Source of the DNA: Smallanthus sonchifolius
Lineage: Eukaryota > Streptophyta > Magnoliopsida > Asterales > Asteraceae
Direction: 5' to 3'
NCBI GenBank assembly: GCA_023525975.1
Contig: CM042028.1
Coordinates: 76,197,501 to 76,261,500 of the forward strand
DNA: 64,000 bases
This document shows, piece after piece, positions 45,054 through 57,104 of this stretch (within the stretch, counting starts at the first letter, position 1; each line of letters opens with the position of its first letter). The position numbers and the translations under genes were made by a program. The notes under the pieces are model-generated. The model searched no databases and was not told the origin of the DNA. It was given only the letters and a program-made list of their open reading frames with translations.

Positions 45054-46662
45054 GGGTATGAGGTATACCCTCACGCGAGGGTATGCGTGAGGGGCCTCAC
45101 GACGTGACGGTGAGTAGCACACCACCCCCCTCATGCGTGAAGGGGGCGTGAGGGTGTTACCGTGAGCTGTTTAACGCGAGGAAGAGAGGAGAAAGCCGTT
45201 TGAATATATCCGTTGGGGAGGGTTTTGACCCATTTAACAAAAAATCTACTATATATATAAACACAATCATATATCAAATAATTATCTCTATTTCACCAAT
45301 TCAAACACAAACTTAATCAAAATGGCATTATCATCTTCCTCTTCATCTTCAAGTGACGAAGCGGCTCAAATGATGTTCCGTGCTTGGACATCCGTAACGA
45401 TTATGTGGTGGCAAGAAGCCGAATCATCACAACCTTTACAAAATGCTCGTCTAAACCGACAACGATCGGTTGCTAACGCCCAACTTCTACAAGACTACTT
45501 TAACGAAGGGTGTACGTATGACGAGAAGCACTTTGCTACCCGGTTTCGAATGAGCCGGAATTTATTTTTAAGGATATTAAATGATATAGAGAGAGAGGTT
45601 CCTTGGTTCCGACAAGGCGTTGATGCGAGAGGTCGGGTTGGTTTTACCCCCGTTCAAAAGTGTAACGCTGCGGTTCGTCAATTGGCGTACGAAAGCGCTA
45701 GTGATTCGTTCGACGATTACCTAAAGATGCTTGCCCGAACAATCAGGTCATGCATGTATAAATTTTCTAGAGCTATTATTAGATTATATGAATGTAGATA
45801 TTTACATAAACCGTCGTCTAGCGAAATTGAGCAGTTACATGCAGCGCATGAAGCTAAGCATGGCTTTGTCGACATGCTTGGAAGTATCGATTGTACGTAT
45901 TGGGACTGGAGAAATTGCCCCAAAGCATGGCTAGGGCAGTTTGCACGTGGTGATCATCATTATCCGAGTATTATCTTGTCGATGGAATATACCCAGAATA
46001 TGCTGTAATTGTCAAATCGCTTACAGAACCCATAAGTGTTAAACATAACACTTTTAAAAAAACTCACGAAGCGGCAAGAAAAGATATCGAACGAGCATTC
46101 GATATGTTGAAGTGTAAGTGGCATATTATCCAACGTCCGACTAGGTGTTGATCTCAAAACAAAATTAGGAACATAATGTATGCTTGTATTATTCTTCATA
46201 ATATGATTTTAGAGGACACCGACTTGACAATTTGTTATTATAACCCAAATGAAGAGTAGCCTACGTACGAAGAAATTGACGAAGATAAAAAGCGAAGCAA
46301 CCGTCAAGAAATACGAATCCGAGAAGTTCATCACGCTTTGAAAGCGAACTTGATTGAGCATATTTTTGAACGTTTGCAACGTTAGTTTTTATGTAATTTT
46401 TATTTATGTTATTTTTTTATGTAATTATTTATTTATGTTATTTATGTTTTTTTATTTTATGTAACTTTTATTTATCTCAAAAATGAATATTTTATTTAAA
46501 AAATGAATATTTTATAATATATGCATTTAATGCTCACTTGAGTTAGGTATACCCCTTGCCAAGTGAGAGCCAAGTGAAGAGTATACAAATCTGATGTGGC
46601 GCCTATGTGGCAGAAAAAGTACTCTCACTTGGGAGAGTCAAGTGAGAGTATACATCATACTC
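45054..46662 (+). mobile_element. PIF/Harbinger element, 1609 bp, with deleted transposase
   Basis: The ends gggtatgaggtataccctca and, inverted, gagtatgatgtatactctca match in most of 20 positions. The element is flanked by TAA (45051-45053 and 46663-46665). A TATA box (tatatatataaac, about 45250) and a 60-nt leader precede the transposase start at 45322. Confidence 0.87.
45322..46385 (+). pseudogene. PIF/Harbinger DDE transposase with internal deletion
   Basis: The first 216 or so codons (MALSSSSSSSSDEAAQMM...) match the transposase at 33090-34408: RFRMSRNLFLRILNDIE, PVQKCNAAVRQLAYES, and MLGSIDCTYWDWRNCPKAW with the first catalytic Asp. At about 45968 the frame jumps (SIIL, then shifted VDGIYPEYAVIVKSL), so the part with the second Asp is deleted. 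The C-terminal part, in another frame, keeps KDIERAFDMLKCKWHII and YACIILHNMILED, with a TGA where Trp is expected (PTRC-stop-SQNK) and a TAG further on. Stop at 46383-46385. Non-functional. Confidence 0.9.
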
Positions 46663-46775
46663 TAACGTGTAATTTTTGTTGTTGATCGAAATGGGTAAGG
46701 TTGGGTTGACCTAGACCACTTTTGTGTAAAAAAAGTTTAAAATTTTAATGATTACTTAGTTTGTTAGAGAATGGG

Positions 46776-47150
46776 TCATTTAAGAACTTCTAAATATTTT
46801 GAAAACTCATTAAAAAACCAATCAAAACCATTTTTTTATGTTTTTACTACCTTAATTTCTAAAATACAACATAAAATAATGAATTTACATATGTAAATTT
46901 ACATTTATTCATATATTAAATAAAATATACACATGTGTAAGTGTTTACCATTTATAAATGTGTATAAATTTTTTTAAGAATAATTTAGAGAGAAGGGATG
47001 AGTTAATTGGAGAGATAAATTATTTTTTATGTTGTATTTTAATAATAAAGGTAGTGAAAACAAAAAAAATAGTTTTAATTGATTTTTTGACGAGTTCTCG
47101 TTAGTTCTCAAATATTTATGAGTTTTAAAGAGATCCTAACCCTAGTTTAT
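46776..47150. repeat. Foldback (MITE-like) inverted repeat
   Basis: The left arm 'aaaactcattaaaaaacc...tttttactacctt' (about 46790-46860) pairs with the right arm 'aaaggtagtgaaaac...gagttttaaagag' (about 47045-47135), with 'tacaacataaaataa' against 'ttattttttatgttgta' further in. The borders and target duplication are not clear. No coding capacity. Confidence 0.6.
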
Positions 47151-47444
47151 TAAATATAATAACAAAATTACATTACTTTAATACTTTTAATACTTTAATA
47201 GTAATCTAATTTTGCTATAAAAATGATTTAGGAGGTTTTAGACGTTATAAATACACATTAGCCGACATTAACCCTTTGGACAGTCTTTTTCTTCAAGCTA
47301 TTTTTTTTTAATTTTATTTGTTTTACCCCTAAGAGATTAGAGATAAAATGTAACCCAATTGACTAGTTCATAAGTAAATGGGTCAAAAATCAAAACCACA
47401 AGCTTGTTGATTAAAAGTGTTTTTTTATGTTATTTCCAACCCCC

Positions 47445-47762
47445 ATCTTGCAGGAGCTATTATGTACTATTGTGGAAAATATCTTCTTGGTTTGGGCAGA
47501 TGGCAAGGTAGGAAGATTACAAAAACTAAATCAATTGCAAACTTTAGCCCGAAAAGTGACATAATTGATCAAAGATTTCTACTAGAAACCACCATCGAAC
47601 TTCTCTCACAAACAAAGGACAAGTCTGTATTTCATTTCTTGTTGGGACTTTGACGCGTTGGTTTAATATTGGTGTTAATAATAAATGTGAAGATTCACCT
47701 GAAAGGAGGATCATGATCAACAACTTTGATTTCAAGAATACTAATAGAGTTTCACGATTCGT
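47445..47762 (+). pseudogene. NPH3-domain fragment (BTB/NPH3 family), broken
   Basis: The frame from about 47447 reads PHLAGAIMYYCGKYLLGLGRWQG, then DQRFLLETTIELLSQTKD, FHFLLGL and a stop. After a frameshift GVNNKCEDSPERRIMINNFDF follows. The pattern RFLLE-x(5)-P/Q-x-KD-x(3-5)-FLL-x-LLR, then N-x(5)-ER-I, matches the NPH3 domain of phototropin-signalling adaptors. Only about 90 codons of an approximately 550-residue protein are present, with no start and two breaks. Family assignment is moderately sure; function is absent. Confidence 0.5.
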
Positions 47763-48266
47763 TTAACTACGTAAAATAAATAATTTTACTACAATATTTT
47801 TATTTTGTTTATTGTTAATTTGTTATATTATCGTCGTATTGATGAATATATATAAATTTATATTTTCAAGGCTTATTTTGCTACAATATTTTTATATGAT
47901 ATGCGAAATCTTAAGGACGTCCCTGTTAAAACCACCAACATTTCCTTCTCTTAAATGCAACAACCACTTTGCAAAAACCTTTGTTTGTTCAATATTAGCA
48001 GATTCACTTCCTAGACTTAACCTTATATTTTTAGTTAAAAATAACTATATTTTAATTAAGTATTATATTGATATTCATCTCATCATATACCTTAAATCTT
48101 AAATCCTAAACTTTAAACCTTATGCTTTTAGTTAAAAACAACTACACTTAACCTCATGTTTTATGAGTAAATGATAATTATTATATTCATGAAAGGAGTG
48201 AAATTATAATAAAAGATATGTAAATATTTTAATTAATAATAAATGTCCAAATCATTTAATTGTATC
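47763..48266. other. AT-rich intergenic DNA
   Basis: No gene or element recognised. Confidence 0.55.
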
Positions 48267-48274
48267 ACTCATGC

Positions 48275-49343
48275 TAGAGGTGCACATTTCGGGTTTTGGA
48301 CTGGAACCGGGTTTTTTTAGACCAGGTTGAAAACGGATCGAGTCCTAGTAGGAATCGGAACCGATTCGAAACTAGGTTCTGGGTTGAAAAACCCTACCCT
48401 GTGGAATCGGGTAGGGTCGGGTCCGGAACCGGTTCCAGTTGGGTCCAATTTTTTTTAATAATTATAATAACATTAAACAACGTAAAATGCATTTTTATAT
48501 ATTTTTAATAGTTTCCAAACAAAAGAAATACACATTCCTTAAAAATAACATAATTTTAAACACTATCTTTTTATTTTTATTTTATTAGTCGTCTTCATCC
48601 TCTTATTCATACCCCCGTCGTCTTCGCCGGCCGGGAATTGTTGCGCACGAACCGCTGCATCATAGGCGAGTTCTTCTTCGGATATGCCAGAAGATAGTCC
48701 ATCATCCACCTCTTCGTCGTGTACTTTTGTTTCAAGTACTATTTCTTTTTCGAGATTTGTTTGGTCTTGTATACGATCGACCGCGTCCAAGTGATCTTTT
48801 AAGCAAATGCACATCTCTACCGATTCCGGAGTGAGTCTTGTTCTTCGTAACGATAAAACCCTGCCACTTAAAGAAAATGCAGATTCGAAGCTACCGTAGA
48901 AGCTTGGACGGTTAGTAAATCATGGGCCATAGCGGAAGCACCCGAACAACGGTTGGCGGTTGAACAACGAATGATTGTGATTGTGAGTGAGCCATAACGA
49001 GAGTAGAAAGTGTAGAAGGAGAGTAAAAGGAGTGTTATGCGAGTACTTTTTGCGTTTTCAAGTTGGGTAATCAACCAATTCATACAACATTTATTCATAC
49101 TAACTTAGAGGGGCTAAAAAAAAGAAAAACGGTCAAAAAACATTTCTAACGGCTACTTTTTTTTGGGTCAAAATAACGGCTAGAACCGGGTCTAGCCTGG
49201 TCTAGGTAGGAACTGGTCGCGCATAGGTGAACCCAACCCGGGTAGAAACCGCCGGGTTCAAACGGGTCCAAACCGGGTCCATCCCATACCGGTTAGGAGC
49301 TGGAACCGGGTCTAAAACCGGTTTTTTTTTTTGTGTAAGTCTA
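48275..49343 (-). mobile_element. hAT derivative, 1069 bp, TAGAGGTGCAC family
   Basis: Left end tagaggtgcacatttcggg; right end on the opposite strand tagacttacac, so the right TIR has decayed. The 8-bp target duplication actcatgc is perfect (48267-48274 and 49344-49351). The interior keeps only the transposase C-terminus and subterminal 'aaccgggtc' repeats. It belongs to a diverged subfamily, since its subterminal words differ from those at 41842. Confidence 0.9.
48563..49000 (-). pseudogene. hAT transposase C-terminal remnant
   Basis: Read leftwards, AMAHDLLTVQASTVAS is followed, after a frameshift, by RVLSLRRTRLTPESVEMCICLKDHLDAVDRI-like residues and an acidic tail (EEELAYDAAVRAQ). This is the dimerisation end also seen at 42228-42690. 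Everything upstream is deleted. Confidence 0.82.
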
Positions 49344-49727
49344 ACTCATGCATAGAAGTTTCATAAAAAAAGATATTAATTGTTAAAAATACTTCTTGTT
49401 GGTGTAAGAGGGCCATATCAATTGTCAATTACCTTAATAAGATAATTATTTAATTAGACTTGCTAATTGCTATTAGTTTTGAGTTGGAGTTACCGATCCA
49501 GTTATCGTAGCCCACCAAGTTATTAGTCTCATAAGGCCCAAAAAAGTAATAATCTAGTCTAGGGTTTATGACAGGATCGTCCAGTTCTATTATTGTGGCT
49601 TTTGTTTTTGATCATTTTGTCGCAATCGTGTGCAGTTGAGGTCGATTTTTAGCAAATTAAAAAAAAAATCTGTTGGAATCGATCAATTTCTGCACAATCG
49701 CCATTGATTCCGGCGACAAGCAAAACC

Positions 49728-51487
49728 ATGGCTCTTTCTCCACCAGGTTTCGTGGTTATGAAGCTCAATGATTCATCACCAAGAAATGAACTACCGAAGC
49801 AAGTGATGTTAAACTTCAAGCCCGTACTCGAATACAAGGTTTCTGTTTTTTTGCACAATCCTATTTCGAGTTCATGCAGGAGTTTGCGTATATACAAGTT
49901 AAAATCATCTAAATCGGATAGCCTAGGAAACATGGCTACTGTCACTGCGGTTTCCGATTCAAAACCTGAACTAGAAAGTGGCGGCGGAGATGATGGAAAC
50001 GGGAAGGTTCCACCTGGTAACGGCGGCGGTGGAGGTGGAGGCGGAGACAGCGGCGGTGATGCGGATGATCATGAGGAGAAAGAGTTTGGACCGTTGATGA
50101 AGTTTGAGGAAGTGATTAAGGTCGCTGAATCAAATGGTGTTAATCTTCCTGAAGATATGATGGAGGCTGCAAAAGCCACCGGACTTCGTAAGCTTATTCT
50201 TACACGGTACTTGGATTTACAGGTACAAATTCAAACCGTTTGTGTTAAAATTAGTTCATTTCATTAATTTAGTGTTAATGTTAGGCAATTTGATATCAGA
50301 AATCAGGTTGGGCTTTAGGGTTCTTGACTAAGAATTTCGCCATGCTTCGTAACCGATTGCTTGCTGATCCATCTTTTTTGTTTAAAGTTGGAACCGAGGT
50401 TTGTTCGTTCGTTCTCTAACCGATTTCTGTTTTTTTTTTGAGTATCTGCATGCAGTAATTGATTAACTGTTGACACATAATGCAGATAGTGATTGATTCT
50501 TGTTGTGCAACATTTGCTGAAGTACAAAAAAGAGGGAAAGATTTCTGGAATGAATTCGAGTTGTATGCTGCAGATCTTCTGGTAGGTATAGTAGTTGACA
50601 TTGCTTTGGTTGGCATGTTGGCACCATATGCGCGTATTGGAAAGCAAACAGTAGCAAGTGGTGGTTTGTTTAGTGGTTTAAAGAACTCTGTTGCAGCTCT
50701 TCCAAGCAGGTTATTATCATGCCTTTATTTTAACACCCAAGATGTTTGATAGAGAGTAAACACTGACATTAGCTTGATGCTGATTTCTTTGTTAATCTTC
50801 AAACTTTGTTGGTTGTGTAGTGTGTTTGAATTTGAGAGGCCAGGGTGTAGATTTTCAGCCCAGCAACGGCTCGCCACATATTTTTACAAGGTCTGCATTG
50901 GTTCGTATGGATATTGCTCCATCATTTTACCCTTAAACTGGTTCTTTATTTCCTAGTAATAACTTTTGTTTTGGTTGTTATGGATTCAGGGTCTTCTGTA
51001 TGGTTCAGTTGGATTTGGTTGCGGTCTTATTGGCCAAGGAATTGCAAATATGATTATGAATGCCAAACGGTATGCTTTTTTTATCAAATAAGAAAACCAT
51101 TGTTGTGATATGAATACCTAAAGTACCCCTTAAATATGAGAATTTTAGGAGGATGCATGCATCAGAAGGTGACGTACGGGTGCCTCCTTTGGTGCAAAGT
51201 GCTCTTCTTTGGGGTATGTTTTTGAGCATTTGAAGTTGGATCATATATGGAAGCAAGCTTAGTAATGAATTTATGACTTTATTTAATGTGCAGGTGTTTT
51301 CCTTGCGGTATCTTCAAACACCCGTTATCAAATTATCAATGGGATGGAAAGCTTGGTGGAAGCTTCTCCTTTGGCGAAACAGGTCCCTGTGGTTGCAATG
51401 GCGTTTACAGTTGGTGTGCGTTTTGCAAATAACATTTATGGTGGGATGCAGTTTGTAGACTGGGCTCGATGGAGCGGGGTGCAGTAA
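49728..51487 (+). CDS. RETICULATA-related chloroplast protein (DUF3411)
   Basis: Seven exons give an unbroken 408-residue protein: 49728-50222, 50300-50398, 50486-50709, 50821-50890, 50990-51069, 51149-51213 and 51294-51487. Exon 1 encodes a Ser-rich transit-peptide-like N-terminus, then a Gly-rich run at about residues 85-105 and an acidic stretch. The DUF3411 domain follows (about 125-405): AMLRNRLLADPSFLFKVG, DSCCATFAEVQKRGKDFW, FERPGCRFSAQQRLATYFYK, LYGSVGFGCGLIGQGIANMI and YGGMQFVDWARWSGVQ at the end. It is closest in wording to the Arabidopsis RER3/RER4 group, envelope membrane proteins that affect mesophyll development and leaf reticulation; the biochemical role is unknown. Several hydrophobic segments lie at exons 3, 5 and 7. 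Acceptor of exon 2 was set at 50299 because the next AG gives a stop. Confidence 0.93.
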
Positions 51488-51842
51488 TAACTAATAATGG
51501 TCAAACCATTTCCATTTCTTTTTAAATGTAGAATTTGGATCTTTGGCAATTGGCTGGCAGTTGTAGCCGGCTATTTTCCCAGTTTATTAGCCTGTTTTTT
51601 GGCAGGCTGCTGCTCCTTTTTCTTAAATTTTGAATCAGAAATGGTTTTATATATCGTGATTCATGTTGTTGGTATTTACTTATGATGAATGCAATAAGAA
51701 TTAAGGGAGAAACAGAGAATTATGATGAATGGAATAAGAATATTAGAAAATTGGTACCTCAAAATATTTATTCCTAAAATATTACTTTTTTTTTTGGTGG
51801 GGGGGGGGGGGAGGATTTCATGTATGCAGTATGCCATAAACT
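51488..51842. other. 3' flank of the RETICULATA-related gene
   Basis: T-rich with a poly-G run (51800-51812). No gene. Confidence 0.5.
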
Positions 51843-53636
51843 TTTTGAATATTATAACAGGGAAAGTGAATATGGTGCTGTTAGACAGCTAATTTGTATG
51901 TGAAACCACTCAAAACTACGTAATTTTGATAAAAAAAATCCCGTGATTCAATTAAAATCACTTTGATACCCACGTTCATAAATTACCGTGGACGGCAAAG
52001 GTATTAACGATTCTTGTATAATATGCAGTGGATACATAGTTGATTTTCTTGTAGTTGTTCTTGAGACTCTTTTTGATATCTTGTATAATATGCAGTGGTT
52101 ATCTAATAGAAATTGTTTCATGATATTCTTGTTGTTTTAGTTAATTTTATATAAATTTTATGAAATGGTTATACATCAGACAATAGAACCAAATTACAGC
52201 AATGACATAACCAACCCATGACCCATATAAACTAAACAAAACCATCTTGTCAAAATCAAAATTAAAGTGGGTCAAGTCTGCAATGGTTGTGGTCACGTTT
52301 GTTATTTATTTTTCTGTTGTTGATTTTGCTAGGAAATGGCCATATGCTTATTTGCTCCTCTTCCTCAAAGTCAGGTGCTGAGATGTTGTGCCTGATTCTC
52401 CTAAAACTGAATCATGGTTACTTAGTGATTTCTACTTTTGACAGGTTTCTGAATGGTCCTGCTGCTCAATCTTCTGATTTCTGGTTTTGGCACCTTCATG
52501 GGTGTTGATTATTATCCTATAGAAAATGATAATCAATTCCAATGAAAGACAAACAACATGGCTTTTAGAATATTAACAAGAATTATAACTGAAAAACCCT
52601 AAACAGTCAACAACTGAAAAATCCTAAATTTTGACATATATAAAATTAAAATTTTACAAAAGGAGCAAATGATTGTGAATAGTATTAACCAATGTTTTTA
52701 AAACCGTACAGGACCGGCCGGTCGGACCGGGAACCGTGACCTCCACCGGTCCGGTTACATGCTCTGAGACCATTTGCTGGTTGAACCGGGCGGTTCAAGC
52801 GATTCAGCGGTCGAACCGCGAACCGGTGGTCGAACCGGGTAGTTTAACTTTTTTTTTTTAAAAAAATTTTACTATTTTTTTTTCTTTTTTATCCTATAGT
52901 CCTCCTACTTACTTCTATTTACAATTTTAACTCAATTTGGCTCTTTCCTTTTAACTTATACGCTGCCACAGGTCCTCCAAAACCCTAATCAAAATTAAAA
53001 TTGAAGATTCAAAAGAATTAAAATTCCTACAGACCTACAACCCTCGTCCTTGACTCAAAATTGTTTAAATGGTTGTATATGTTGTATTTGGAATTTTTAT
53101 ATTTTTCTATATATTTTTATGAATATTTATATTATTTATCGCGTCATCCGGTTCTTGAATCCGGTCTGACCGGTCCGATCAGTCCGACCAGTGAACCTCT
53201 AAGACGTCCGGTTCGTTGTCCGGTCCGGTTCTGAAAACATTGGTATTAACAATATACAATAGAAAACTACTACTACAATCCTAAACTTTGAGATATCAAG
53301 ATTGCATTCGTTTACACCCTTAACAAATTTTACAAGAATTATAGCTGAAAAACCTAAATAGTCGATACCAGGGTCAATCAACAAAATAATGAGGGCAAAA
53401 TTAGGACTTCAATCAACCAAACTCATAAGCTCATATTCGTTAATACCTTTGTCAAAATTAGGATCAGCCATGAAGATACAATGGTCGCTCGAGAAATTGG
53501 TAATGAGCATGGGTATCAAAGTGATTTTAATTGAATCAAGGGATTTTTAATCAAAACTAGTAGTTTTGAATGGTTTTGCATACAAGTTAGGTCTCTAACA
53601 ACACCATGTTCATTATCCCATATTATAATATTCAAA
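51843..53636. mobile_element. Element with about 170-200-bp inverted ends (MULE-like), enclosing a hAT derivative
   Basis: The left arm (51843-52011) and right arm (53441-53636) are imperfect reverse complements sharing 'ttttgaatattata', 'ttgattcaattaaaatcac', 'tttgatacccac' and 'caaaggtattaacg'. The arms are long, which suggests a MULE or foldback element, but I could not show a target duplication. A hAT derivative (52690-53242) sits inside. There is no transposase. Confidence 0.55.
52690..53242. mobile_element. Non-autonomous hAT, 553 bp
   Basis: The ends caatgtttttaaaaccg and cggttctgaaaacattg are inverted with two mismatches. A perfect 8-bp duplication gtattaac flanks it (52682-52689 and 53243-53250). 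Subterminal 'accggtccgg' words cluster near both ends. This family differs from the TAGAGGTGCAC group. Confidence 0.93.
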
Positions 53637-53733
53637 ATATCCTCTAGAAACATTTTAATATCGTATATACCCAAATTATACTCTTATTAAAATGGGATGT
53701 CGGTTACTGTTACAAGTTTACAATAGTTGAATG

Positions 53734-54625
53734 TAGGGCTGTAAACGAACTGAACGTTCAGCGAACAGTTCGATAGGAAGTTCGTTTACGTTCGTTTGTT
53801 TAACAAATGAACAAACATGAACAAGGAATTCCGTTTGATTAACTAAATGAACGGACATGAACAGAGGTCTCGTACGTTCAATTGTGTTCGTGAACATTCG
53901 TTTATTTACGTTCGTTCGTTTATGTTTGTGTTCGTTCATGTTCGTTAGATTTTTGTATATTTCTATTTTATTCTATCTAAACTTTTTATATTCTTTAATT
54001 TTTATTTTATTTTTTACACTAACAATTAAATAAGTAAAGTAGAAAACCCTATTCTCATTTATATGTGGTTCCCTTATTCTCACAGCCTTCTGTGGTTCTG
54101 TTCCACAATTACTCGATTAGGACTTCAAGTTCCAGCAACTACTCAGACATCTATGATTACTAAATTAAGGCTTCTAAGTTCTTAATCCTAAATCATGTAC
54201 GCTTCCCTGATTTTGGCTTCCATTTGAAATTTATTTCATGTTATAAGATACAAACATGTAGCACCAGTTTGTAAGGGTTTATATAATAACTGCAAAAGAA
54301 CTAAAATTGGAATAAACAAGTTATTTCTTTTTCAAAAGTTGATGGTGAAGTTAGATAACTAGTTATCAGTTCGATAAATTTACATAAAACTTGATATTAA
54401 AATGATCTTATTAAATGTTTATTTCGGAAGACATTAGGGTTGACATCAAAAGTCTCAAACAAGGCTCATTCGGTTCCGTTCATGAACAAATTCATCTCCT
54501 TAATAAACGAACACGAACATGAAATTTCATTCGATTAGTGTTCATGAACCGTTCACGAACAAGTTAAATGCTAAACGAACGAACACGAACAAGGCTTCGT
54601 TCAGTTCGGTTCGGTTACATCCCTA
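53734..54625. mobile_element. Non-autonomous hAT, 892 bp
   Basis: The left end tagggctgtaaacgaac and, inverted, tagggatgtaaccgaac match at 15 of 17 positions. The 8-bp flanks gttgaatg (53726-53733) and gttgaagg (54626-54633) differ at one base. The subterminal zones are full of 'gttcgtt/aacgaac' words. No coding capacity; small frames through it reflect the repeats. Confidence 0.9.
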
Positions 54626-54829
54626 GTTGAAGGACTGTAATTATCATAAAGTAGAAGTTAGGGGTCAGTTTGTAATATTTGTACATGTAAGGATCTAATT
54701 GTAATTCTTGTAACGGATCGTAACAGCCGGTGTATATATCGGCTAATGTGAACGACAACTACGTTTGACGAATCTTCCGTTCTCTTAGTTATTGAACAGT
54801 TACTTTTAGTGATGAATATGTCCTAAGTT

Positions 54830-54990
54830 TGTTTGTTGAAGGGTTAAAGCCTGAAATAAAATGTCATGTGAAGTTACTTAAACCAATTCAAAATCGTGAA
54901 GACCCAAAAACCATAATTTCTAATCTGATTTCGATGTCGTCGTTGCCTGAGGTTAAAATTGTTCGATTGAACAAATGTTTCAGCTTTTGA
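54830..54990 (+). pseudogene. Possible retrotransposon gag scrap
   Basis: A short stretch reads SLFVEGLKPEIKCHVKLLKP, the pattern FxxGLKPEI-x4-V-x(2-4)-P of plant Ty3/gypsy gag, then ISNLISMSSLPEVK and a stop. Nothing else of the element is recognised around it. Confidence 0.35.
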
Positions 54991-55969
54991 AGCATGAATT
55001 TGAGCTTCTGAATTGAGCATCGAGGAAAGATTTTGTTAATTTGTAAGAGATGGCTTTGAAATTGCTGTTAAATTTGAGTTTAGATGAATAGAATAAGGTC
55101 GGTTTGGTGGCCGAGGGTAATGTAATTGATGTTTTACGTGCTTCGTATGGAGGCATTGAAGGAAGGTTAGAAAAATGCTTCAACTGCATCTACAATTGTG
55201 GACCGTGATGAAGATGCAACTACTGATGTAACTTCTTTGGCCACCATACCAATTGAGATGGAAGATGAAGCTTATTTTCTGGCAAAGGATGATGGAATTG
55301 TTGCAGGGATGAAATGATATTTAATGAAGTTGATCCTACCTTGAAGGTATTGATAAACAATACACCCTAAACAATAATTGTACACTATCCCTAAACTTCA
55401 AATGATATTTAATAATGAATTTGCAGGGATTACACTTGCTGAAATGATATTTAATGAAGTTGCAAGGTTTCCGTCCAGTTCCTTCTTCCCTTATTTTCCT
55501 CCCGACATGGCCGGTAACCTCCACCTACAAACATCATCCTTTTGTTCAGTTCTTTCCACTGTCCAGACTCCAGAGGCTTAGATTGAGCACGAACCTAATC
55601 AATTTCAGGTTTCTTTTGAACTCTTTACTCTTGATTTCTCGAACCAGTTCAAAGTTTGTTTACGGTTAGACCTGATTTGTTAATTGTTAGGGTTCACTTT
55701 TCGCTCTATTATTTTCTCACTGTTTCAACCATGGCGAGTCTGCGATGTCTTCGTTGGGTTACCGGGGTTTTCTTTACTCTTGATAATTGTTTTAGGTGTT
55801 TAGTTGCATCAATACCTTGGAAGTTGGAACAAATTAGGGCAGAATTTGACATACACTTTATGGCAAACTTTACCTTTAAAAATGATTAATTGCTACTTCA
55901 ATCAGTGGTCATGACAGTAAAGGCTTAATTTGATGCATAAACTAGTGCTATATCTAATTTGTGAAGTGC

Positions 55970-56592
55970 AAAGCGTTTTAACCTTTTTATATGTCTATTT
56001 GGTTTGAACAGGTATAAAGCCAATTTAGAAGAATTGGTGATATTGAAGAAATTAGTTGGTGCTGACTTGGAGGACAGTGACCGAGAAGATCGAAAGGTAT
56101 TTGGAGAATCACAGAATGAGAGATCTAATGACATGTTCAGAAAGGTATTGCTTTTATTAAATCTTTATTTTATCAGTTAATGTTTTTACATATGCTCTGA
56201 AATAAACTTTGCTGTAGGGAGGAGGTTGATGAAGAGATATATCAAGAAAGAAGTGCCTTGCAAGTTGAGGAGGATGACGAAGAAGAAGATTTGAACAGAA
56301 TAAAGGAAGAGAGTAGAAGGCGTATTCAAGCCATTCTTGAGAAGTACAAGACCAAGCCATTGCAGCAACAACAGCCTAAGTTAGTTGATGAAGGTGAGTC
56401 TTTTTCATGAATTGTTTTGAAATATGATGATTAATAGTTAATTTAATACTCACTTGGCATTAATACATATTGCTTTAAACAACTAAAGAGAATGTGGCAG
56501 AGTCTGTCGGTGCAGCTAATGTGAAGTTAGACACTGATGGTCAAGGAGAAGGATCTGGTACTAACCCTCTGGGAGAGGGTACTCCAGAGGTT
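55970..56592 (+). pseudogene. Exons resembling the N-terminal part of a PRP4-type kinase
   Basis: Three exons with good splice sites can be joined in frame: about 56012-56143 (YKANLEELVILKKLVGADLE...), 56223-56393 (EVDEEIYQERS, then EEEDLNRIKEESRRR and ILEKYKTK) and about 56489-56589 (NVAESVGAANVKLDTDG). The motif D-x-IKEESRRRRQAI-x-EKYK with a Gln-rich end is typical of the region before the kinase domain in plant PRP4 (pre-mRNA splicing kinase). No kinase domain follows. Instead a methyltransferase fragment begins 190 bp later. I read it as a gene fragment or chimera; the family call is tentative. Confidence 0.4.
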
Positions 56593-56778
56593 CATTTTTA
56601 TTTGTACTTTTTAATTTAAGATTTAAGTAGGCTCTTTGTGTATACTTATTTAAATCTTGATTAAAACGATCTGAGGATCAGTTTCTTTCTTTAGGAAGCA
56701 TGACAAAAAGGTAATTCTTTAATTTAATCTTGATTAAAATAAAATTATGATTCACATATTACTGTGAATTTTCTTTAG

Positions 56779-57104
56779 GATAATGTTGCTGGAAGAGAAC
56801 CGAATTTCTTTCCACTCAGATGACGAGTTGATCTTTGATGGTGTCAAAGATCATTCAAGCCAAGTTGCAGAGATGATAGGATTAGGGAGTGATGCAGAGT
56901 TTTGGCAAGCTGGTGTGAGTATTGACCATTTGACCTTATATTATATAGATTTATCTTAATGTTTTATAGTTAAATTTACTTTATTACACTTTGGGTTTGA
57001 TTATCTTTCTATTGCTATCAATAGGTGCGCACGGTGCTTGATATTGGTTGTCGTTTTGGCAGCTTTGGGGCTCATTTACTATCTTTGAAACTAATTGCTG
57101 TATG
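56779..57104 (+). pseudogene. QUA2/PMT-type methyltransferase fragment
   Basis: Two exons are visible: 56779-56913 (MLLEENRISFHSDDELIFDG, then QVAEMIGLGSDAEFWQAG) and about 57025-57104 (VRTVLDIGC-x-FGSFGAHLLSLK), split by a normal intron. The second holds the SAM-binding motif I (DIGC-x-G) of the plant putative pectin methyltransferases related to QUASIMODO2, but the second Gly of the motif is Arg (DIGCRFG). The frame stops right after (LKLIAV, stop). Only about 70 of some 600 residues are present. Confidence 0.65.

Noticed and set aside
50223..50310. Alternative exon 2 acceptor at 50306 in the RETICULATA-related gene
   Set aside because: It would put a TAG stop three codons into the exon; the acceptor at 50299 keeps the frame and the conserved domain.
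53718..53939. Minus-strand open frame with NEHKHKRTNVNKRM-type repeats
   Set aside because: It lies in the aacgaac subterminal repeats of the hAT derivative at 53734.
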